A stretch of DNA of 12,116 bases from Pelagibius sp036570545 (GTDB lineage Bacteria > Pseudomonadota > Alphaproteobacteria > Kiloniellales > Kiloniellaceae): the NCBI GenBank assembly GCA_036570545.1, contig DATCXZ010000420.1, positions 1 through 12,116 of the forward strand, in the 5' to 3' direction. Shown piece by piece: positions 7,198 through 12,116 of this stretch. The first letter of the stretch is position 1, and each line of letters begins with the position of its first letter. The notes beneath the pieces were generated by a model. That model did not search any database, had not been told where the DNA came from, and saw only the letters and a program-made list of their open reading frames with translations. The translations under genes and the position numbers were made by a program.

Positions 7198-7535
7198 CGC
7201 ACCTCCGCCTCAACCTGGGCGCGGCGCAGGCGGTCTATGGTGCTCTTGGCGAAGGGCGTCTCGCGGAACAGAGCCATCTTCTCGCCGCCACCGCGCACCT
7301 GGCGCATGCGCAGCACCGTTTCGGCCTTGGAATAATCCTTGTAGTCGAGCAGCGAGGCGAGGACGTCGATCGAGCAGGAGCACTGGCGCAGCGCCTCCGC
7401 GGTGTTGCCGTTGGCGGCCATGCAGGCCAGCACATAGTCGGCAATCACCTCGGTCGGGTAGTCGTTGGCGCGCCCGGCGGGGGCGGCGAGCAGCACAGCG
7501 AGCGCGAGCGGCACGGCGAACAGCGTGGATCTCAT
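7185..7535 (-). CDS. Small exported four-cysteine protein of unknown function
   Basis: 116 residues with a clear signal peptide (MRSTLFAVPLALAVLLAAPA, cleavage probably near residue 23, GRA-ND). The mature part holds exactly four cysteines: C38, C52 and C54 in a CSC motif, and C114 three residues from the end. The rest looks helical and charged (Asp-Tyr-Lys, Arg-Gln-Val-Arg). The pattern would suit two disulfides or a metal or cofactor site in the periplasm. I do not recognise a named family. The start ATG overlaps the stop of the upstream gene in an ATGA, so it is very probably translationally coupled and belongs to the PQQ-associated operon. It is the last gene of that operon. The stop codon sits in a short duplication. 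Confidence 0.75.
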   Translation of the reverse strand: MRSTLFAVPLALAVLLAAPAGRANDYPTEVIADYVLACMAANGNTAEALRQCSCSIDVLASLLDYKDYSKAETVLRMRQVRGGGEKMALFRETPFAKSTIDRLRRAQVEAEVRCFL

Positions 7536-8239
7536 GGGCGCATCTCCCGGAAGCGATAGGTCTCCCGCAGCAGCACGCCCTCGCCATCCCCCTCGGGCGT
7601 CTCCGCCTGCACCTCGTAGATGCCGCCCGGCACGGCGTCGGAGATGATGACGTGATAGGACTTGTCGGCGAACTCGCGCAGGCGCGCGCGGTTGGGATCG
7701 TTGGCGAAGGGGCGGAAGGAGATTTCGGTCGCCGCCACCCGCTCGCCGCCGAGGTCGATGGTGGTATCGCGGATGCTCGCGGGGTCGGATGTCTGCAGCA
7801 CGCGGCGGATGGTATTGCGGAAGTAGTGCTGGCTGCCGCCGGTGCCGTTGCTCATCTGCGTGACGTCGCGCTGAAAGAAGATCAGCAGGATAGGGTTCAC
7901 TTCGGCCGCCGAGATCGGCCCGATCTGCAACTTGCGGCTCTGCGGGAAAAGGGTGGCATCAACATCGAAGCCGCGGTCGTCGCGGTGGCGCATGAAGTCG
8001 AGCACCACGTCGTCACTGAACGGCTGTTCCAGCAGACTGCCGTCGAAGCGATAGTCGAACACCAGCACCGCCTTGTCGGGCAGCAGCGCCAGGTGGTCGC
8101 GGCCGTAGATGCCTTCGGCCGGCGATCCCGGCGTCAAGCCTTCCAGGCCGTCAGCCTGCTCCGCGGCCTCTGCCGGCGGCGAAGTCGCGGCGATGGCCAG
8201 GAGGATGGCCGGCAGCAGAAGGCGGCGCCACCACGGCAT
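7532..8239 (-). CDS. Exported protein of unknown function in PQQ-associated operon
   Basis: 235 residues with a basic n-region and hydrophobic stretch (PWWRRLLLPAILLAIAA) and an Ala-rich cleavage site near residue 25. The mature protein has no cysteine. Its content of alternating hydrophobic and polar stretches (VLVFDYRFDGSLL, YHVIISDAVPGGIYEV) suggests mainly beta structure. A conserved-looking motif FFQRDVTQMSNGTGG followed by QHYFRNTIRRVL (137-148) is the best handle for a family search. Residues after about 200 resemble an immunoglobulin-like or lipoprotein-type beta edge. The start lies two bases after the previous stop (TGAGGATG) and its own stop overlaps the next start (ATGA), so it is made with its neighbours. 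No function is assigned; a periplasmic accessory role in quinoprotein-linked oxidation is inferred from context. Confidence 0.72.
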   Translation of the reverse strand: MPWWRRLLLPAILLAIAATSPPAEAAEQADGLEGLTPGSPAEGIYGRDHLALLPDKAVLVFDYRFDGSLLEQPFSDDVVLDFMRHRDDRGFDVDATLFPQSRKLQIGPISAAEVNPILLIFFQRDVTQMSNGTGGSQHYFRNTIRRVLQTSDPASIRDTTIDLGGERVAATEISFRPFANDPNRARLREFADKSYHVIISDAVPGGIYEVQAETPEGDGEGVLLRETYRFREMRP

Positions 8240-8241
8240 CC

Positions 8242-8847
8242 TCAGTCCTCCACGAAGAAGTAGATGGTGCGGCCCAGGGCGAAGGCGCGCTGCTCCAGCA
8301 GCACCGGCTGCTCACAGAGGTAGGTCATCGACTTCTCGCGCTCGTCGAAGATGCGGATGCTCCAATTGAGCTGCTCGGTGAGATCGTCGTTCGCCGCCGC
8401 GGCGCCGGCATTCTGCTCCACCGTGGCGCGCGCCTCGCGAATGCGCTCGGCCAGCTCGCGCTGGCGGACCGAGAAGCGCTTGATGCCGGCGATGATCGAG
8501 GCGCGATCCCGGTTGATGACTTCCAGCGTGCGGCCGAAGAGCGCCGTCAGCTTGGCGTTCAACGCTTGCTTCGGCTGCGCCTCTGCAAAGGCCTCGACCA
8601 GCTTCTCGGTCTCCTCGATCGGCGTGCGCCGGGCGGCGAGCCTGGCGCCGAGGCGGGCGATCTCGCGGTCGTCGTTCCACGCCGCAGCGTCCGGCTCCGG
8701 CCCCGCCCAGACCTGTGCCGCCACGATGCGCGGAACCAGGCGCTGGATGCAGGGCCAGTCCGGGTCCTGGGAGGAGGCGGCTGCCCGCGCCGCGGCGGGC
8801 AGTGTCAGGATCGCCAGACAGAGGAATGTTGTCGCCCGCAGGGTCAT
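8242..8847 (-). CDS. Exported alpha-helical protein of unknown function in PQQ-associated operon
   Basis: 201 residues with a signal peptide (LRATTFLCLAILTLPAAARA, cleavage near residue 22-24). The mature protein begins DPDWPCIQRLVPRIVAAQVW (28-47) and then is predicted by eye to be mostly amphipathic helices rich in Arg, Glu and Ala (about 60-175). It ends in a hydrophobic stretch FALGRTIYFFVED. Two cysteines, C33 near the N-terminus and C178 near the C-terminus, could form a disulfide tying the ends together. The start ATG overlaps the preceding stop (ATGA). I recognise the DWPC opening as a recurring feature of uncharacterised proteins in similar loci, but no function is known to me. It could be a chaperone or scaffold for a periplasmic dehydrogenase complex, which is speculation. 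Confidence 0.72.
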   Translation of the reverse strand: MTLRATTFLCLAILTLPAAARAAASSQDPDWPCIQRLVPRIVAAQVWAGPEPDAAAWNDDREIARLGARLAARRTPIEETEKLVEAFAEAQPKQALNAKLTALFGRTLEVINRDRASIIAGIKRFSVRQRELAERIREARATVEQNAGAAAANDDLTEQLNWSIRIFDEREKSMTYLCEQPVLLEQRAFALGRTIYFFVED

Positions 8848-9308
8848 TTCACGTTTATGGTGACCGAGGTGCCCTTGTCCTTCAATCCCTTTGCATAGAG
8901 CTCGTAGGTGCCGGGGCGGATCGGCACGAAGAAGAGCTCGGCCTCGCCTTCCTCCTCGAATTCGATCTCGTAAAGCGAGTTGGCCTTGATCTCCAGGCCG
9001 CCGGCCTCGACCTTGCGCAGCCAGATGTAGTCGAAGAAGTCCGGCGCGACGATGGCGTATTCCTTCACGCCGGAAGACTTGATCAGCAGGCTGTAGGCTT
9101 GGCCCGTCTCCAGACTGTACTCCTTCACCGAGACGTTGTAGCCGATCATGTCGGTGCCCAGCACCAGTTCCTCCAGCTCGGTCGGCTGGGTCGCCAGGTA
9201 GCCCTCGGCGCGGGCTTCGCCGGACGGAAGGGCCGCCAGTCCGATGGTGGCGCAGAATACTGCCGCCAGCGCGGCGGGGCGGAAGGAGGAGGGAAGGCTC
9301 GTTTTCAT
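8844..9308 (-). CDS. Exported cupredoxin-like-fold protein lacking copper ligands
   Basis: 154 residues with a signal peptide ending near residue 34 (EARA-EG). The mature part has the rhythm of a cupredoxin sandwich: YSLLIKSSGVKEYAIVAPDF (72-91), then a strand with LEIKANSLYEIEF (105-117), and the closing FFVPIRPGTYELYAKG (126-141) ending in SVTINVK. In copper cupredoxins the last loop carries Cys, His and Met ligands. Here the mature protein has no cysteine and no histidine at all, so it cannot hold a type 1 copper site. It is acidic, with EFEEEGEAE at 116-124. It lies 31 bp after the beta-propeller gene, with GGAG about ten bases before its ATG. The fold is my reading of the pattern, not a database match. 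The function is unknown; a structural or binding partner of the propeller or dehydrogenase is possible. Confidence 0.72.
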   Translation of the reverse strand: MKTSLPSSFRPAALAAVFCATIGLAALPSGEARAEGYLATQPTELEELVLGTDMIGYNVSVKEYSLETGQAYSLLIKSSGVKEYAIVAPDFFDYIWLRKVEAGGLEIKANSLYEIEFEEEGEAELFFVPIRPGTYELYAKGLKDKGTSVTINVK

Positions 9309-9339
9309 TTCTTACTGTCTCCAGCGGGAGGATGGGAGG

Positions 9340-10314
9340 TCACGGCATCACTGCCACGCCCCAGGGATAGCTGCCGACGGGGATGGATTTGCGGGCCTTG
9401 TCGCGCTCCACGTCGATAACTGTGATGTCGTTGCTGACGCCGTTGGTCGTGAACAGTTGCTTCTCGTCGGGCGAGAGCGCGAGCTGCCACACGCGCTGAC
9501 CGACCAGAATGTAGTCGAGCACCTCATAGCTCTGGGCGTCGACGACGGCGACGCGGTTGGCCGGGCCGAGGGCGACGTAGGCCTTGCTGCGATCGGAGAG
9601 GATGCGCACGCCCACCGGCTGCAGGGCCTCGGGCTGCAGCCCCGGTACCGAGAAGGTGATCTTCTTCTTGATCTCGAGGCTGTCCGCATCGATGACGCTG
9701 ACCGTGCCGCCGATCTCGGCGGACACCCACACCTCTGCCCCGTCGTCGGTATACTCGGCGATGCGCGGGCGCTGGTCGACCAGCACGTTGCCCTTGATCT
9801 CGAAAGTCTCGGCGTCGATGAAGTGCGCCATGTTGGTGGTTTCGGAGGTGTTCACGATGGTCTTGCCGTCGGGGCTGACGCCCATGCCCTCGGGCTCGAC
9901 GCCGACCGGAATCTCCGCGACGGCGGTACCGCTCTCGAGGTCTATCACGGTCACCAGGTTGTCGTCCTCGTTGGCGGCGTAGAGTCGCTTGCCGTCCGGC
10001 GAGATGACCAGCAGCTCCGGGTCGGGGCCGGAGGGCAGGGTGCCGACGATCTCCAGGCTCGCGGTATCCATCACCTCGATGTGGTCGTCGTCGCTGGCGC
10101 AGATGTAGAGGAAGCGGTGGTTGGGGCTGAGCGCGATGCCGCGCGGCCGGTTGCCGACCTCGACGGTGTCGGTCACCTCCAGCGTCTCGCCGTTCACGAC
10201 GGAGATGGAGTTGCCCTTCTCGTTGGAGACGAAGATCGTCATCGCCTCGGCGGGCAGTGCCAGGGGCGCGGCGCAGGCAAAGGCTGCAAGGCCTGCTTTG
10301 ATTCCATTTCGCAT
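9340..10314 (-). CDS. PQQ-dependent catabolism-associated YVTN beta-propeller protein, periplasmic
   Basis: 324 residues with a signal peptide (residues 1 to about 24, ending PAEA). The mature protein is built of seven roughly 40-residue repeats of the YVTN/lactonase-like type, for example IFVSNEKGNSISVVNGETLE (27-46), LYAANEDDNLVTVIDLESG (111-129), VWVSAEIGGTVSVIDADS (195-212) and LFTTNGVSNDITVIDVE (287-303). Blades begin with SPDG-type turns. Such propellers are a standing companion of PQQ-alcohol-dehydrogenase loci (TIGR03866-type). Their job is not established; binding a periplasmic partner or cofactor is likely. I chose ATG 10314 because it begins a clean signal peptide and has GGGAG ten bases upstream. 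The frame stays open further upstream only because it reads through the previous gene. It starts 38 bp after the binding-protein gene. Confidence 0.9.
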   Translation of the reverse strand: MRNGIKAGLAAFACAAPLALPAEAMTIFVSNEKGNSISVVNGETLEVTDTVEVGNRPRGIALSPNHRFLYICASDDDHIEVMDTASLEIVGTLPSGPDPELLVISPDGKRLYAANEDDNLVTVIDLESGTAVAEIPVGVEPEGMGVSPDGKTIVNTSETTNMAHFIDAETFEIKGNVLVDQRPRIAEYTDDGAEVWVSAEIGGTVSVIDADSLEIKKKITFSVPGLQPEALQPVGVRILSDRSKAYVALGPANRVAVVDAQSYEVLDYILVGQRVWQLALSPDEKQLFTTNGVSNDITVIDVERDKARKSIPVGSYPWGVAVMP

Positions 10315-10352
10315 CGGTGTCGTTCTCCCGCTTGTTCTTGTTGTCGGTTCTT

Positions 10353-11561
10353 TCACTGCAGCGCGCAGTCGGACTCCGGCTCGTCGTAGCCCAGGCTGTC
10401 GAGCGGCGTGCGCTGGTGCAGGAAGCCCGGCTGCGGCGACACCGAGACCAGCACCCGCTTGTTCACCAGCAGCACCGGCTGGCGCAGCTGCTGGTTCCAG
10501 GGCCGGAAAGAAAGGCCGACCCCCTTGAAGCCACCGAGCGCGAAGTCTTCGCCGCGCAGATAGTCGCGCAGCTTGGTGAGGTCGGCGCTGCTGGTGCGGG
10601 TAACCGCCTCGCCAATGGCGCGCACGCCCAGCCAGGCGCCGTAGTCGCGCTCCTCCATCCAGCGGCCGGCCACTTCGATGAAGCGGTGCTGAATCTGCGT
10701 CGAGCCCCACTGCTCCTGCACGCGGTGCCACGCCATCGGCACCAGTCCGTGGGTGCCGACGACCGGCCGAGGCGCGTAGGTATTGAAGGGCAGGTACTCG
10801 CCGAAGATCTCATTCTCGTCGATGGCGACCAGCACGTCGTAGTCGTCGCCCGCGCCCTGCGTCGCCAGCGGCATCTGGCGTTGAACCTGGATGTGGCCGC
10901 TGTCGGTGCGCCGTGCGATGGGGTCGTAGGCATAGCTCTCCTCGGCAACGATCTCGGCGCCGAACTTCTTTGCCGCGCGATGGATCGCCTCGGCATAGGC
11001 CTGGTCGCCCGCGGTGTCGCCGGCGAGGAGGAAGAGGTCGGTCCACTTCTTCCACACCAGGAATTGCACCAGCGCATCGGCGCGCATGGCGCGGCTGAGC
11101 GCCGTGTGGAAGACGTGCGGGAAGCAGGTGGCGACGCGCAGGTCGTCGTCGCCGACGCGGCCGTTGAAGATCAGCGTGTCCGGTGCCTCGGGATGTCCGG
11201 CGATGGCCAGCAGGTCATCGCGTGGCAGATCGGCGATGAAGAGGCTGCGCCCGGCGGCGACCTGCTCGCCGAAGACGGCGGCGGCGTCGCCGTCCGCCGG
11301 CACCGTGACCTCGACCAGCTCATACTTGTGGCCGAGGAAGCTGCCGGTGGTCTGGTTGTCCTTGATCGCCAGCCGCGCGCCCCAGACGCCGGGGTCCTCC
11401 ACCACCGGGTCCACGAAGGCCAGCGGCAGGCGCGGCTCCTCGGCGCGCGTCAGGAAAACGATGGGCAGGTCGAGCTTCGTCGTCGCAGCGGCTGCAACGG
11501 TCGGTCCCATCGCCAGGGCGACCAGGATCAGTCCGGCGGTGGCAAGCAGTCGCTTAGGCAA
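10353..11561 (-). CDS. Periplasmic substrate-binding protein of the PQQ-dependent alcohol dehydrogenase system
   Basis: 402 residues: signal peptide (LLATAGLILVALAMGPTVAAA), then a two-lobed Leu/Ile/Val-type periplasmic binding fold. Recognisable parts are LDLPIVFLTRAEEPRLPLAF (30-49), RSLFIADLPRDDLLAIAG (105-122), the strand DLFLLAGDTAGDQAYAEAIH (175-194) and DYDVLVAIDENEIFGEYLPF (240-259). It fits the TIGR03863-type binding protein found beside PQQ-dependent alcohol dehydrogenases (PedA/XoxJ-like setting), whose ligand is not known. The start is TTG at 11561: GGGAGG lies four bases upstream and it gives a proper basic n-region (PKR). The first in-frame ATG would cut the signal peptide. It heads the six-gene operon. 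No ABC permease or ATPase gene follows, so it may act as a periplasmic chaperone or sensor rather than in transport. Confidence 0.87.
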   Translation of the reverse strand: MPKRLLATAGLILVALAMGPTVAAAATTKLDLPIVFLTRAEEPRLPLAFVDPVVEDPGVWGARLAIKDNQTTGSFLGHKYELVEVTVPADGDAAAVFGEQVAAGRSLFIADLPRDDLLAIAGHPEAPDTLIFNGRVGDDDLRVATCFPHVFHTALSRAMRADALVQFLVWKKWTDLFLLAGDTAGDQAYAEAIHRAAKKFGAEIVAEESYAYDPIARRTDSGHIQVQRQMPLATQGAGDDYDVLVAIDENEIFGEYLPFNTYAPRPVVGTHGLVPMAWHRVQEQWGSTQIQHRFIEVAGRWMEERDYGAWLGVRAIGEAVTRTSSADLTKLRDYLRGEDFALGGFKGVGLSFRPWNQQLRQPVLLVNKRVLVSVSPQPGFLHQRTPLDSLGYDEPESDCALQ

Positions 11562-11855
11562 AAATCCTCCCGCTCTCCCACGGCCTTCACTTTTCGGTCT
11601 GGGCCGTTCTCGTTCTGGGAGAAGTTGAGAGCGATTATCGAGCAGGCCGCGCCGGCCCTAAATAGGCCGAAAGTGCTATAGCCGGAGTTGTGCTTGCCTG
11701 CGCGCCCGCCGGTGTCGGGGCGTACTTTAGGACTATGGAGGGCCGCACCGCGTTTCCCGTAAAAACAAGGGGATCGGTCGACAACGGGCCGACGCTGAAT
11801 GCGATGCAATCGTGCGCCGCCTTCGGGCCAGGCGCTTTCCCGGGAGAGGTCGACT
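11562..11855. promoter_or_regulatory. Divergent control region between the PQQ-associated operon and class III alcohol dehydrogenase
   Basis: 294 bp with no gene. It must carry promoters in both directions but I cannot name a convincing -35/-10 pair. An inverted repeat CGGCC-CTAAATA-GGCCG (11653-11669) lies near the middle of the region, 92 bp from the binding-protein start. Its seven-base AT-rich centre fits a dimeric regulator site. The ribosome binding sites are GGGAGG (11566-11571, minus) and GGGAGAGG (11842-11849, plus). Shared control of formaldehyde removal and alcohol oxidation is a reasonable inference. Confidence 0.45.
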
Positions 11856-12116
11856 ATGGACGTGCGTGCGGCGGTGGCGGTGGCGGCGGGCAAGCCGCTG
11901 GAGGTGACGACGGTGCAGCTCGAGGGCCCGAAGGAGGGCGAGGTGCTGGTCGAGGTGAAGGCGACGGGGATCTGTCACACCGATGCCTTCACGCTGTCGG
12001 GCGACGACCCGGAGGGGGAGTTCCCGGCGATCCTCGGCCACGAGGGCGCCGGGGTGGTGGTCGAGATCGGGCCGGGGGTCAAGTCGCTGAAGCAGGGCGA
12101 CCACGTGATCCCGCTC
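11856..12116 (+). CDS. frmA: S-(hydroxymethyl)glutathione dehydrogenase / class III alcohol dehydrogenase, N-terminal part
   Basis: The first 87 codons of a gene that runs off the right edge in frame. The translation MDVRAAVAVAAGKPLEV, then ATGICHTDAFTLSGDDPEG and FPAILGHEGAGVVVEIGPGV, is typical of class III zinc alcohol dehydrogenases. The catalytic zinc ligand C40 and the H62/E63 pair of GHEGAG are in place. The SGDDPEG stretch is characteristic of the glutathione-dependent formaldehyde dehydrogenase branch. It oxidises the adduct of formaldehyde and glutathione to S-formylglutathione with NAD in the cytoplasm. ATG 11856 has GGGAGAGG six bases upstream. It is transcribed divergently from the PQQ-associated operon, and together they suggest methanol or other formaldehyde-yielding alcohol oxidation. 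The structural zinc cysteines lie beyond the window. Confidence 0.92.
   Translation, partial: MDVRAAVAVAAGKPLEVTTVQLEGPKEGEVLVEVKATGICHTDAFTLSGDDPEGEFPAILGHEGAGVVVEIGPGVKSLKQGDHVIPL

Noticed and set aside
9244..10389. 381-codon open frame opposite the beta-propeller gene
   Set aside because: The minus strand carries clear YVTN repeats and a signal peptide; the plus frame is the periodic mirror of those repeats.
10315..10731. Upstream extension of the beta-propeller frame
   Set aside because: The frame is open there only because it runs through the binding-protein gene in another phase; the signal peptide begins at 10314.
10317..11681. 454-codon open frame on the plus strand opposite the binding-protein gene
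   Set aside because: It is antisense to a recognisable exported binding protein, with composition typical of a shadow frame and no motif.

Overview
The window reads as GC-rich chromosomal DNA from a proteobacterium, most likely an alphaproteobacterium (inference from high GC, codon use, and the gene set; no rRNA or tRNA is present to confirm it). The theme is periplasmic PQQ-dependent alcohol/methanol oxidation and its regulation. Almost all of it is coding, mostly on the minus strand. The exception is one gene-poor stretch of about 970 bp at 1939-2907.

Region by region. (1) 1-1938, minus strand: a fatty acyl-AMP ligase (FAAL) followed by the first 27 codons of an NAD(P)-dependent Rossmann-fold epimerase/reductase that runs off the left edge. 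(2) 1939-2907: a divergent intergenic region with no convincing gene. It holds two short tandem duplications, two small palindromes and a hairpin next to the start of the response regulator gene. (3) 2908-7060: a signalling module. A NarL/LuxR-type response regulator (ErbR/AgmR-like, plus strand) converges on, and overlaps by 58 bp, a hybrid PAS-PAS-histidine kinase-receiver protein (NahK/ErcS'-like, minus strand). The kinase start overlaps the stop of a FIST-domain protein like the nitric-oxide sensor NosP. (4) 7185-11561, minus strand: a tight six-gene run. It starts with a periplasmic substrate-binding protein of the PQQ-alcohol-dehydrogenase-associated type and a seven-bladed YVTN beta-propeller. 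Four small exported proteins of unknown function follow: a cupredoxin-like one without metal ligands, an alpha-helical one, an all-beta-looking one and a small four-cysteine one. The last three junctions are ATGA, TGAGGATG and ATGA, so these proteins are probably made together. (5) 11562-11855: a divergent promoter region with an inverted repeat. (6) 11856-end, plus strand: the first 87 codons of class III alcohol dehydrogenase, S-(hydroxymethyl)glutathione dehydrogenase, the cytosolic step that consumes formaldehyde.

How it may fit together (inference). The exported proteins would support a PQQ-dependent dehydrogenase encoded elsewhere, since no quinoprotein, cytochrome c or pqq gene is in the window. 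The glutathione-linked dehydrogenase would remove formaldehyde arising from methanol. The FIST protein/kinase/regulator trio would sense a signal, by homology NO or redox through heme, and control the oxidation genes. The most interesting points are the exported-protein cassette, which sits where many related loci carry ABC-transporter ATPase and permease genes, and the physical linkage of a NosP/NahK pair with alcohol-oxidation genes.
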